Shown one piece after another: positions 50,560 through 59,862 of a DNA stretch of 64,000 nt. The stretch lies in the NCBI RefSeq assembly GCF_003692615.1, contig NZ_CP023540.1, positions 1,488,001-1,552,000 on the forward strand. Direction: 5' to 3'. The notes below the pieces were generated by a model. That model worked only from the letters and a program-made list of their open reading frames with translations. It did not search any database and was not told the origin of the DNA. The DNA comes from Chryseobacterium sp. 6424. GTDB lineage: Bacteria; Bacteroidota; Bacteroidia; Flavobacteriales; Weeksellaceae. A program made the position numbers and the translations under genes. The first letter of the stretch is position 1; each line of letters starts with the position of its first letter.

Positions 50560-53500
50560 TCATTTAAAATATTCAACACCATTTTTGAATATATTATGAT
50601 AATTTACCCCAGGTATGTTTTTAAAAAGCCCTTCAGAATACCGTTCCGGATGTCCCATTCTGCCATAAATCTTACCGTTTGGTGAAATAATACCTTCTAT
50701 CCCAAACAATGAATTATTGGGATTCATTGGCATTCCGTGTGCGATGTCGCCATTGAAATCAACATATTGTGTGGCGATTTGCCCGTTCTTATAAAGGGAA
50801 GTCAACAGTTCTTCAGACGCTACAAACCGGCCCTCACCATGAGAGATGGGGATGGTGTACACCTGATCTTTCATGTTTCTTAACCAAGGAGAATCCTCAT
50901 TCACCACTTTCACATCAACCATCTGGGAGATATGCCTTCCTATGGCATTGTGGGCCAATGTTGGGGCGTTTTTGTCAAGATCCCGAATTTCACCATAAGG
51001 CAAAAGCCCAGATTTCACGAGAGCCTGGAAACCATTGCAAATTCCTAGAATCATTCCGTCCCGTTCCAGAAGTCTGTGAACAGCTGCTTTCATCTTTTGA
51101 TTCTTGAGCACATTAACGATGAACTTCGCTGATCCGTCTGGTTCATCACCCGCTGAAAACCCACCGGAAAAAACCAAAATTTGTGACTGTTCGATCTCTT
51201 TCACCCAAGCATCGATGCTTTCATTCAAAAGGTTGTGATTAAGATTAACGAATGGTAAACTACTTACCTCAGCACCTTCTTTTAGGAACGCGTTTTGTGT
51301 TTCATATTCACAGTTTGTACCAGGAAAAATTGGCGCGAACACCCGAGGTTTAGCAATACCATGTTTGTTAATAAGGATGGATCGCGAAAGAGTAGAATTT
51401 AATTTGGGATCAATTTCAACGATGATTTTTCTTGCCTCTTTAGTCGGGAATAATTCTTCAAAAACATTTTTATTTATTTCAAGTAATTTTTTTATATCGA
51501 ACTCAAAACCATTGATAATCAGTCTATCAAATTTTTGTACTTCGCCTATTTCTTGAAGTAACGGATGATTAATCACAGTATTTGTTTCCAATATGAAACT
51601 ACCGATATTATTGGTAAGTAATACCTTTTCATTTACCGATATTTTTGCTCCGAGTTGATTACCAAAACACATCTTCGAAACGGCCACCGCTACCCCACCT
51701 TCTTTTACTGTCTTTACTGAGCCAATGTTCTTGGATTGTATCTGCGCATGAATTAGGTTAAAGATTTCCTTTAAATCATCATAGTTCGGAAGTCCGCTTT
51801 CCTGTGGCTGATGGTTAAAAAAGTAAATCCTATTACCCGCTTTTTTAAATTCAGGTGAAATGATATGTTGTTTTTTGCCATGCGCACATGCAAAAGAAAT
51901 TAAAGTTGGCGGCACATGAATATCCTGATAGGTCCCGCTCATCGAATCTTTTCCACCGATTGCCGCCAGTTCAAGGTTCATTTGGGCATCGTAAGCACCC
52001 AACAAAGAAGCTAATGGTTTGCCCCAGTTTTTACCGTCAGTCCCGAGTTTTTCAAAATACTCCTGAAAACTTAACCGGATGTTTGTATAATCACCACCCA
52101 TCGCCACAATCTTAGCTACACTTTCAACCACGGCATTGGCAGCGCCGATCATCGAGTTTTCTGCTGATAGAGCAGCATCGAATCCCCAACTTGCCAATGA
52201 TACGGTCTCGACATTTTCAGCATGTAAAACCGGTAAAGTATGCACACTGCCTTCCATCAATGTTTCCTGATATTTGCCGCCGAAAGGCATTGTTACAGTA
52301 GTTCCGCCGACTGAAGCATCGAACATCTCGTGAAGTCCTTTTTGTGAAGCTGCATTTTTGTTGGCCAGTGCCGAATAAAAATTCTCTTCAGTAAACGGTA
52401 TGTGCAACTGTTCGATTGTATTCAGATGCGAGATTTCAACTTGCTGAGATTTTGCGCAACCATTGGTATCTAAAAAATCGCGACTTAGGTCTACGATTCT
52501 ATTACCTTGCCAGAAGATCTGCATACGTCCGCTGTCGGTGACTTTGGCAATCTCAAAGGCATGGATGTTTTCTTTTTCACACAAGTGAATGAATTTATCC
52601 TTATCCGAAGCAGAAATAACCACTGCCATACGCTCCTGCGATTCGGAGATGGCGAGTTCTGAACCGTTTAACCCTTCATATTTCAAGGGCATCACATCAA
52701 GATTTATTTCAAGACTGTCGGCAATTTCACCGATGGCCACAGAGACACCGCCAGCACCAAAATCGTTCGATTTTTTTATTAACCGGGTAACCTCAGGATT
52801 CCTGAAAAGCCGCTGAATCTTACGTTCTTCTACGGCGTTTCCTTTCTGTACTTCGGTTGATAGCGTATGAATAGAGGTCTCATCTTGCTCTTTGGAGCTT
52901 CCGGTCGCACCGCCAACACCGTCCCTGCCGGTTGCGCCACCCAAGACGATTACGATGTCCCCTACTGTAGGTTTTTCACGTTTTACCCAATCTTTCGGTA
53001 CAGCGCCCACCACAAAACCTACTTCCATGCGTTTGGCTTTGTAACCTTCATGATAAATTTCGCTTACCATCGTGGTAGCCAACCCGATTTGATTTCCGTA
53101 AGAAGAATACCCATTCGCGGCCTGCTTGGTAATCGTGCGTTGCGGAAGTTTGCCCGGTAAAGTGGCAGAAACAGGTTCTAAAACATCGCCAGCGCCGGTT
53201 AAACGCATTGCTTGATACACATAAGCTCTTCCAGATAAAGGATCCCGAATCGCGCCCCCCAGACAAGTCGAAGCCCCACCAAAAGGTTCGATTTCGGTTG
53301 GGTGATTGTGTGTTTCATTTTTGAAAAGTAGATACCACGGCTCTTTCTTACCATCATATTCAGCTTCAATTTCTACCGTGCACGCATTGATTTCATCTGA
53401 AGTAACCAGATTGTCGAGTTTTCCGGTGCTGTACAAGTATTTTGCAGCAATCGTACCGAGATCCATTAGCGAAACTGCTTTGTGCCCGCGTCCCAAGATT

Positions 53501-54249
53501 TTTCTTTTCTGCTGATAATCGGCAAAAATATCTTCCAAAACCTGCTTGTAGGGACCTTCAAACTTAATATCCGTTAAAGCGGTTTCAAAAGTCGTATGTC
53601 GGCAATGGTCACTCCAATACGTGTCTAGAACTTTCAGTTCAGTCTCCGTTGGATTTCGTTTTTCTGATTTAAAATAAGTTTGAATATGCGCCAAATCATC
53701 GAGACCTAAAGCAAAACCATGATCATTAAAGAATGCTTCAAGCTGCTGAGAATCAAAGTCAATGAAATTTTCATGTATCTTAACCGGTGATGGCTGTCTT
53801 TCAACAGGAATTGCCAATATGGACAGGTCTTTTTCCTGACTTTCAACTTTATTGATGAATAAGGCTTTGATTTTTATTAAATCACTTTCAGCAACGCCAA
53901 AGATCTCGATAAGTTTGCCACTTCGCACCTGAACATGGCTGTTCCCAGTAAGTAAAGCGATACACTGTTCGGCCGAATCGGCGCGCTGGTCATACTGGCC
54001 CGGCAAAAACTCGGTAGCAAAATAAAGTTCCTGTGCAGGATTCTCTGTATGCAGCACATCGGTTACCGGATCTACGAAAGTGCTGTTGACTACCTTTGAA
54101 AAATCGGCCTCATCCAACCCGAAAATATCATACACATTGTATATTTTAACGTTCTGAATATCCGGGAGGATGTTTTTTATTTCATTAAAAACTTTAGGAC
54201 TTTCTACATCGAAAATTCCTTTTTTTTCTACGAAAATTCTTTTGTTCAT
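50560..54249 (-). CDS. purL: Phosphoribosylformylglycinamidine synthase (large PurL)
   Basis: A 1229-residue single-chain enzyme converting FGAR, ATP and glutamine to FGAM. Order: PurS-like N-terminal domain (about 1-150), linker, two AIR-synthase-like halves (about 200-900; DTYWSDHCRHTTFET, FKNETHNHPTEIEPFGGAST in parts, GGKDSMSGTYQDIHVPP) and a C-terminal class I glutaminase (about 970-1229) with nucleophile Cys in LGICNGFQAL and His/Glu in SHGEGRF/GHPER. Slightly shorter than the E. coli enzyme (1295). It lies between purB and satD in the same orientation, with gaps of about 100 bases on both sides. Confidence 0.95.
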   Translation of the reverse strand: MNKRIFVEKKGIFDVESPKVFNEIKNILPDIQNVKIYNVYDIFGLDEADFSKVVNSTFVDPVTDVLHTENPAQELYFATEFLPGQYDQRADSAEQCIALLTGNSHVQVRSGKLIEIFGVAESDLIKIKALFINKVESQEKDLSILAIPVERQPSPVKIHENFIDFDSQQLEAFFNDHGFALGLDDLAHIQTYFKSEKRNPTETELKVLDTYWSDHCRHTTFETALTDIKFEGPYKQVLEDIFADYQQKRKILGRGHKAVSLMDLGTIAAKYLYSTGKLDNLVTSDEINACTVEIEAEYDGKKEPWYLLFKNETHNHPTEIEPFGGASTCLGGAIRDPLSGRAYVYQAMRLTGAGDVLEPVSATLPGKLPQRTITKQAANGYSSYGNQIGLATTMVSEIYHEGYKAKRMEVGFVVGAVPKDWVKREKPTVGDIVIVLGGATGRDGVGGATGSSKEQDETSIHTLSTEVQKGNAVEERKIQRLFRNPEVTRLIKKSNDFGAGGVSVAIGEIADSLEINLDVMPLKYEGLNGSELAISESQERMAVVISASDKDKFIHLCEKENIHAFEIAKVTDSGRMQIFWQGNRIVDLSRDFLDTNGCAKSQQVEISHLNTIEQLHIPFTEENFYSALANKNAASQKGLHEMFDASVGGTTVTMPFGGKYQETLMEGSVHTLPVLHAENVETVSLASWGFDAALSAENSMIGAANAVVESVAKIVAMGGDYTNIRLSFQEYFEKLGTDGKNWGKPLASLLGAYDAQMNLELAAIGGKDSMSGTYQDIHVPPTLISFACAHGKKQHIISPEFKKAGNRIYFFNHQPQESGLPNYDDLKEIFNLIHAQIQSKNIGSVKTVKEGGVAVAVSKMCFGNQLGAKISVNEKVLLTNNIGSFILETNTVINHPLLQEIGEVQKFDRLIINGFEFDIKKLLEINKNVFEELFPTKEARKIIVEIDPKLNSTLSRSILINKHGIAKPRVFAPIFPGTNCEYETQNAFLKEGAEVSSLPFVNLNHNLLNESIDAWVKEIEQSQILVFSGGFSAGDEPDGSAKFIVNVLKNQKMKAAVHRLLERDGMILGICNGFQALVKSGLLPYGEIRDLDKNAPTLAHNAIGRHISQMVDVKVVNEDSPWLRNMKDQVYTIPISHGEGRFVASEELLTSLYKNGQIATQYVDFNGDIAHGMPMNPNNSLFGIEGIISPNGKIYGRMGHPERYSEGLFKNIPGVNYHNIFKNGVEYFK

Positions 54250-54350
54250 CTTTACATTTTAGATGTGGGCAGTTGCTGTTATCAGACAGATAAAGTCTTT
54301 GGCAGAAACTTTTTGTTAATTAAAAATGCAGCCAAAAAAGCTGCACAAAT

Positions 54351-55777
54351 TTATACTTTAAGGTCGGCTTCAAGCCCGATGAGTGCGGTATGCTTATCCA
54401 GAATCGGCTGAACTTCGTTTTTGATGAACTCTATTGTTTGTACAGGCGCGAACCCGATGAAATTTTTGGGATCCAGCACCTCCATTATTTTAGATTTGTC
54501 CATCTTCAGGTTTTCATCATTCATGATGCGTTCGATGAGATCATTTTCCTGCCCTTCCATTTTCACTTTCTTTGAAGCTTCCATGGCATGTACCCGGATA
54601 ATTTCATGGATCTCCTGTCGGTCACCACCTGCTTTTACTTCTTCCATGATGATGTATTCGGTCGCCATGAACGGCAGTTCTTCCATAATATGCTTATTGA
54701 TGCGGTTTTCGTACACTACAATACCGTTCATGATGTTATTCCAGATCAATAAAATGGCATCTACCGCCAAGAAGGCCTGCGGGATCGTCAATCTTTTATT
54801 AGCCGAATCGTCTAAAGTACGCTCAAACCACTGTGTAGCCGCCACCATCGCGGAGCTGCCCGATAATGACATCACATATTTTGCCAGCGCGCCAATTCTT
54901 TCGGAACGCATTGGGTTGCGTTTGTATGCCATTGCGGAGGAACCAATCTGATTTTTTTCGAACGGCTCTTCGATTTCCTTTAAGTTCTGTAAAAGCCGAA
55001 GGTCATTGGTAAATTTATGTGCAGACTGTGCGATGTTGGATAGCAGGGAGACTACTTTCGCATCAATTTTACGGTCATAAGTCTGCCCGGAAACGCCGAA
55101 AACCTTTTCAAAACCAAATCTGGCCGAAAGTTCCTTATCCAGATGTTTTACCTTACTGTAATCGCCGTCAAAAAGCTCAAGGAAGCTTGCAGCCGTACCG
55201 GTAGTTCCTTTAACACCACGGAATCTAAGTGTATCAAGGAAAAACTCGAGTTCTTCAAAATCTAAAATTAAGGACTGCAACCATAGTGTGGCACGTTTGC
55301 CAACCGTGGTAAGTTGCGCAGGCTGAAAATGGGTGAAACCCAACGTAGGCAACTCGTTATACTGAATGGCAAAATCTGAAAGATTCTTGATGACGTTGAT
55401 AAGTTTTTTCTTTAAGATCAACAGTCCGTCACGGATTTGGATAAGGTCGGTATTATCTCCTACAAATGCGGAAGTGGCGCCCAGATGAATAATGCCTTTT
55501 GCTGAAGGTGCGGCGTCGCCGTAGGTGTGCACATGCGCCATCACATCGTGCCGAAACTTTTTCTCGTAGGCTGCGGCCTTCTCATAATCAATGTTCTCAG
55601 CGTTGTCTTTCAGCTCCTGTATTTGGCTTTCCGTAATATCCAGGCCCAGGTCTTTCTGTATTTCTGCCAGTGCGATCCAGAGTTTGCGCCAGGTTCGGAA
55701 CTTATTATTGTGGGAGAAATTAAAAGCATCTCCTCACTGGAATAACGTTCTTCCAATGGGTTTTTGTAGGAATTCAT
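54351..55777 (-). CDS. purB: Adenylosuccinate lyase, frameshifted in the N-terminal region
   Basis: Adenylosuccinate lyase acts twice in purine synthesis (SAICAR and adenylosuccinate cleavage). The region is open in two frames: ATG 55777 gives MNSYKNPLEERYSSEEML and then leaves the family at about 55722; from there the next frame gives NFSHNNKFRTWRKLW... and continues to 54351 through DVMAHVHTYGDAAPSAKG and GSSAMAYKRNP (family signature). Adding one T to the T4 run (plus-strand A run 55722-55725) restores one frame of 475 residues, the normal size. As written only a C-terminal product would be made. Either a sequencing error or a true one-base deletion. Confidence 0.9.
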
Positions 55778-55900
55778 TTTTTCTTTTTACTTATTAGATG
55801 CACAAATTTAGATAAATTATTATTTTATTCCTTGGAAATTAAAGTATTGAGGGTAAAAATTTAGTAAACCCTTTGGTAATCCGTCGTTCCGTTATTTTTA

Positions 55901-57298
55901 ATGGATTACTTTTTGATGAAAACATTAGAAAAGAATATGAACTTCGAAGAACTTCACCGTCAGCAGCAGACTTTTTTCAATACGCAGAAAACCAAAAATC
56001 TAAAATTCAGGAAAAGATCTCTTGAAAAACTGCGGGATGTGATACTGGCCAACGAAGCTTTTTTATATGACGCAATCTACGCGGATTTTGGCAAATCACG
56101 GTTTGATACGTACACGACGGAGATCTCTTTCATCCTCAGAGACATCAGTTATTATCTTAAAAATCTAAACGCTTTCGCAAAACCACAAAAAGTTAAAACC
56201 AATCTCGCCAACCAGTTCGGTAACAGTAAAATCTACCATGAACCATTGGGAAACACACTGATTATCGGTGCGTGGAACTATCCTTATCAACTTTCGCTTT
56301 CGCCTATGGTTGCCGCTATGGCCGCCGGTAACACCTGCATCGTGAAACCCAGTGAGGTGGCAGAAAATACGATGAAAGCCATGGCAAAGATCATTAATGA
56401 AAACTTCCCTCCCGAATATCTATTTGTTGTCGAAGGTGGAATACCCGAAATCACCGAGATCCTGAAATTGAAATTTGATAAAATCTTCTTCACCGGAAGT
56501 ACGAAAGTGGGGCAAACCGTATATGAGGCCGCTGCAAAGCATCTCACGCCCGTAACGCTGGAACTTGGCGGTAAAAGCCCGTGTATTGTAACAGCGAGTT
56601 GTGACTATGAGTTGGCGGCTAAGAGGATCGTGTGGGGTAAATTCTTGAATGGTGGGCAAACCTGCGTGGCGCCGGATTATCTTTTGGTCGATGAAAAAAT
56701 TAAGGACAGCTTTCTGGATGCGTTGAAATCGCAAATTATCAAATTCAATTATCTGCCTGAATCTGAACACTATACCAAGATAATCAATGAAAGAAATTTC
56801 CAAAGGATCGTAAATCTCATCGAACAGGAAAAAGTGTTTTTTGGTGGTACTTACGATGCAGAAAAAAGATACATCAGCCCTACGATCTTGCAGGATGTGA
56901 CATGGGACGACGCGGTGATGCAGGAAGAAATCTTCGGACCGGTGTTGCCTGTCCTTACATTCTCGGGCTTCAGCGAGGCGCTTCATCAGATTTCAATGCG
57001 AGATAAACCTTTGGCTGCCTATCTTTTCAGTACTGATAAAGATGATAAGGAACAGTTTGTGAATAAGATATCTTTCGGTGGCGGGTGTATAAATGATGTC
57101 ATCATGCATCTGAGCAATGATTATCTGCCATTCGGTGGTGTAGGAAAATCCGGGATTGGCAATTACCACGGTAAATTTGGCTTCGAAGCCTTTTCACATA
57201 AAAAAGCCATACTTGACCGTGCCACTTGGGGAGAACCCGACCTCAAATACCCACCATACACGGAGAAAAAACTATCTTGGATAAAGAAATTGATGTAA
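55901..57298 (+). CDS. Aldehyde dehydrogenase (ALDH3-like)
   Basis: A 465-residue NAD(P)-dependent aldehyde dehydrogenase. Motifs, counted from ATG 55901: IIGAWNYPYQLSL (121-133, N126), FFTGSTKVG (196-204), LELGGKSP with E221, and GGQTCVAPDY with nucleophile C255. Compact size and the GGCINDVIMHL end segment fit the class 3/fatty-aldehyde type that oxidises long-chain aldehydes. Start choice is uncertain: the ATG at 55937 (MNFEELHRQQ) is closer to the usual N-terminus; 55901 adds 12 residues. Single gene, with its own terminator. The aldehyde is not known. Confidence 0.92.
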   Translation: MDYFLMKTLEKNMNFEELHRQQQTFFNTQKTKNLKFRKRSLEKLRDVILANEAFLYDAIYADFGKSRFDTYTTEISFILRDISYYLKNLNAFAKPQKVKTNLANQFGNSKIYHEPLGNTLIIGAWNYPYQLSLSPMVAAMAAGNTCIVKPSEVAENTMKAMAKIINENFPPEYLFVVEGGIPEITEILKLKFDKIFFTGSTKVGQTVYEAAAKHLTPVTLELGGKSPCIVTASCDYELAAKRIVWGKFLNGGQTCVAPDYLLVDEKIKDSFLDALKSQIIKFNYLPESEHYTKIINERNFQRIVNLIEQEKVFFGGTYDAEKRYISPTILQDVTWDDAVMQEEIFGPVLPVLTFSGFSEALHQISMRDKPLAAYLFSTDKDDKEQFVNKISFGGGCINDVIMHLSNDYLPFGGVGKSGIGNYHGKFGFEAFSHKKAILDRATWGEPDLKYPPYTEKKLSWIKKLM

Positions 57299-57326
57299 AA
57301 AAAAATCCCGCAAGCGGGATTTTTAA
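57299..57326. terminator. Bidirectional terminator after the aldehyde dehydrogenase gene
   Basis: AAAAATCCCGC (57301-57311) and GCGGGATTTTT (57314-57324) pair, loop CAAG. Shared with the convergent thioredoxin gene at 57329. Confidence 0.85.
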
Positions 57327-57328
57327 TT

Positions 57329-57868
57329 TTATGATTTAACGGTCCATTTCAGCAGGAAATCCTTTACTTTCTCAATACTGTAGCCCTTGCCTTCTTCCAG
57401 CACGGCAGAATCTTGGGTATGGATCATTTTGCCGTCTTTGTCCAAAACAACAAATACAGGATAACCGAATTTTGCTCCTGGGTTGTCATATTTTGCGAAA
57501 ACTTTTTCATTCTTGTTTTCTGGCGAAAAATTCAGGTGATAGTACAGGTAATTTTCATCTACGATCTGTTTCAGCTCCGGTGTGGTTTCTACAAACTGAT
57601 TGAAACGCAAACACCAGATACACCAGTTTCCGCCGGCCTGTAAAATGATGTTCTTATTTTCTGCCTTGGCCTTTTTTACCAACTCTTCGATCTTCTGGGC
57701 AGCATCTTCGGTCGGGTTATAAGGCTTTGGTAGTTTTGCCCTTTCTTCAGCGGCCTTTTTTTTAGCCTCAGCTACAGCTTCCGTTTCGGTGGTAGTCGTG
57801 GTTTGTGCGCCAGCCAGTCCTGCGATCAATAAAACCGAGAGCGCAAGTATTTTCATTTTAGTATTCAT
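57329..57868 (-). CDS. Periplasmic thioredoxin-fold protein (CxxC)
   Basis: A 179-residue protein from ATG 57868 (MNTKMKILALSVLLIAGLAG), which provides a proper signal peptide ending near GAQ; an upstream start would bury the signal sequence. After a charged linker rich in Ala, Lys and Glu (about 25-60) comes a thioredoxin-like domain with CIWC in GGNWCIWCLRF and a YPVFVVLDKDGK strand. It resembles the thioredoxin_7 group (DUF255-like, DsbD C-terminal type). Likely works on disulfides in the periplasm; partner unknown. Alternative start ATG 57856 would also keep the signal. Confidence 0.85.
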   Translation of the reverse strand: MNTKMKILALSVLLIAGLAGAQTTTTTETEAVAEAKKKAAEERAKLPKPYNPTEDAAQKIEELVKKAKAENKNIILQAGGNWCIWCLRFNQFVETTPELKQIVDENYLYYHLNFSPENKNEKVFAKYDNPGAKFGYPVFVVLDKDGKMIHTQDSAVLEEGKGYSIEKVKDFLLKWTVKS

Positions 57869-57935
57869 GCGTTTGTATAATGATTTGCCGTGCAAAATAA
57901 CGAAAATAAGCAACAATCATCACGTTAATAATTGC

Positions 57936-57943
57936 TAAATTTG
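57936..57943 (+). promoter_or_regulatory. -7 box of the acyltransferase-glycosyltransferase pair
   Basis: TAAATTTG matches TAnnTTTG, 7 bases before the ATG at 57951, giving a very short or absent leader. No -33 TTG at proper spacing. Confidence 0.45.
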
Positions 57944-57950
57944 CGCGTTT

Positions 57951-58838
57951 ATGAATTTTTTATTTAAAATTATCCTGTTAATTTCCAGGCTTCCGCTTTG
58001 GGTTCATTATCTTTTTTCAGATTTCATATTTGTCATCATTTATTATGTGGTAGGTTACCGTAAAAAAGTGGTGACAGCGAACCTGCAAAACTCATTTCCA
58101 GAGAAAAAACCGGAAGAACTACGGAAGATCCGCCGTCATTTTTATCGCAACTTTGGCGATTATATTGTTGAAATGGTAAAATCCTTCACCATTTCTTCCA
58201 CCGAACTCCGTGTACGTGTACAACACCTTAATCAGGATATCTTTCATCAGGCAAAAGCAGAAAACAAAAACGTCATTCTGCTTGCCGGCCACGTTTTTAA
58301 CTGGGAATGGTTCAGCGCACTCGCCACTATCCTACCGCAGGAGAAAAGTTTCCCTGTCTATCGCAAGGTCCAGAGCAAATTCTGGGAGTCCCATGTCTTG
58401 AAGATACGTAACCGGTTCGGTAATCAAGCCATCGAAGCCAAAGAAGTCGTTAGGCATATTTTCCGGAATGAAAACGACGGAGACTCGGTTTATATGTTCG
58501 TGGCCGACCAAACGCCACATGTCTCTGAAGTATCTTTCGGGCTGGATTTCCTTAATCAAAAAACCCCCGTCTTCATTGGTTATGATAAACTTTCCACCCG
58601 TATGGATTTGGCTTTCGTATATTGTGAGATGAAGAAAGTAAAGCGTGGTTTCTATCAAATTAATTATCAGCGCATTTACCCGGACGGGGAGAGATTTGAA
58701 GAGTTTGAAGTCGTGAAGAAATTCCATAAGTTACTCGAAAACACGATCAATAAAAGGCCCGACAATTATCTTTGGTCGCATCGCCGCTGGAAGTATCAGC
58801 ATGCCATAAAAGTCATTGATACAGAAACTAATCCCTAA
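57951..58838 (+). CDS. Lipid A-type acyltransferase (LpxL/HtrB family)
   Basis: A 295-residue inner-membrane-associated acyltransferase. An N-terminal hydrophobic segment (about 8-35) is followed by the family pattern NFGDYIVEMVKSF and the catalytic H(x4)E motif in AGHVFNWEW (H114, E119); later SVYMFVADQTPH and VFIGYDKLSTRMD match LpxL-like proteins (the substrate-binding region). These add secondary acyl chains to lipid A; Bacteroidota homologues may also make other acylated lipids. It is followed after six bases by a family 2 glycosyltransferase, suggesting joint work on an envelope glycolipid. Confidence 0.88.
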   Translation: MNFLFKIILLISRLPLWVHYLFSDFIFVIIYYVVGYRKKVVTANLQNSFPEKKPEELRKIRRHFYRNFGDYIVEMVKSFTISSTELRVRVQHLNQDIFHQAKAENKNVILLAGHVFNWEWFSALATILPQEKSFPVYRKVQSKFWESHVLKIRNRFGNQAIEAKEVVRHIFRNENDGDSVYMFVADQTPHVSEVSFGLDFLNQKTPVFIGYDKLSTRMDLAFVYCEMKKVKRGFYQINYQRIYPDGERFEEFEVVKKFHKLLENTINKRPDNYLWSHRRWKYQHAIKVIDTETNP

Positions 58839-58844
58839 AACAAC

Positions 58845-59804
58845 GTGAAAACAGCAATAGCCATCCTGAACTGGAACGGAAGACATTGGTTGGAGCAGTT
58901 TCTGCCCTCGGTAGTCCAGTATTCCGGTGAGGCAAAAATCTATGTGATTGATAATGACTCTACCGATGATTCTATAGACTTCCTTACACGGAATTTTCCG
59001 GATGTGAAGATTATTCGCAACCCTACAAACGCAGGTTTTGCAGGTGGTTATAATGAAGGGCTGCAACATGTGGAAGCAGATATTTACTGCCTGCTGAACT
59101 CTGACGTTGAAGTTACTGAAAACTGGCTACAACCTGTTCTTGAATTGTTTAAAAATCATGAAATCGCAGCAGTTCAGCCTAAAATCCGTGATTATAACCG
59201 CCGTGATTATTTTGAATTTGCGGGTGCTGGTGGTGGACTTATTGATAATTTGGGTTATCCCTATTGCCGTGGCAGAATTTTCGAACAGATTGAAAAAGAT
59301 TATGGCCAATATGATGATGAAACCGAGATCTTTTGGGCTTCGGGCTGTTGCTTTTTTATCCGCTCTGAGGCTTTTTGGGCGCAGAATGGTTTTGATGAAC
59401 GTTTTTTTGCCCATCAAGAAGAAATCGACCTTTGTTGGCGCTTGAAAAATACAGGCTGGAAAATTTATTACACCGGCAAATCAACGGTATATCATGTGGG
59501 CGGCGGCACCCTTCAAAAACAAAGTGCCAGAAAAACCTTCCTAAACATACGGAATAATTTTTCAATGCTGCTAAAAAACCTGCCTTTCCCGCAACTGCTA
59601 TATGTTATCTTCTTTAGGTTGATCCTGGATGCGGCCAGCGCTTTTTATTTTGGATTTAAATTGGGATTCCCACACTTTTTAGCAGTGCTTAAAGCGCATT
59701 TTTCCTTCTACCAGCATATACCGGGCACCTTGAAACGCCGGCAGAAGAAGCAGGAAAAGAATTATTACCAAACCAAATGGCTGATATTCAAACATTTTCT
59801 TTGA
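58845..59804 (+). CDS. Family 2 glycosyltransferase (rhamnosyltransferase-like)
   Basis: A 319-residue GT-A fold enzyme starting with GTG (MKTAIAILNWNGRHWLEQFL, which is the usual first strand, so the GTG is right). Donor-binding features: VIDNDSTDDS (34-43), NAGFAGGYNEG (62-72) and the metal-binding NSDVE (85-89), then FWASGCCFFIRSEAF and the ERFFAHQEEIDLCWRLK motif (about 185-205, in parts). It is like the WcaE/rhamnosyltransferase group. C-terminal hydrophobic segment (about 255-290) may anchor it to the membrane. Paired with the acyltransferase gene. Sugar and acceptor unknown. Confidence 0.88.
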   Translation: MKTAIAILNWNGRHWLEQFLPSVVQYSGEAKIYVIDNDSTDDSIDFLTRNFPDVKIIRNPTNAGFAGGYNEGLQHVEADIYCLLNSDVEVTENWLQPVLELFKNHEIAAVQPKIRDYNRRDYFEFAGAGGGLIDNLGYPYCRGRIFEQIEKDYGQYDDETEIFWASGCCFFIRSEAFWAQNGFDERFFAHQEEIDLCWRLKNTGWKIYYTGKSTVYHVGGGTLQKQSARKTFLNIRNNFSMLLKNLPFPQLLYVIFFRLILDAASAFYFGFKLGFPHFLAVLKAHFSFYQHIPGTLKRRQKKQEKNYYQTKWLIFKHFL

Positions 59805-59837
59805 TGTTTTATACATGGCGATTAAGCGTATTTAAAT

Positions 59838-59845
59838 TATATTTG
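59838..59845 (+). promoter_or_regulatory. -7 box of the CNNM-type gene
   Basis: TATATTTG matches TAnnTTTG, 17 bases before the ATG at 59863. No -33 TTG at the usual spacing. Confidence 0.45.
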
Positions 59846-59862
59846 TTTACTATAAATTTTCT

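Noticed and set aside
55700..55740. Programmed ribosomal frameshift in purB
   Set aside because: The CTTTTAA site is not supported by a downstream structure I can see, and purB is not known to use frameshifting; a homopolymer deletion explains it more simply.
56420..56986. Minus-strand open frame of 188 codons within the aldehyde dehydrogenase gene
   Set aside because: Antisense to conserved catalytic motifs; no supporting signal.
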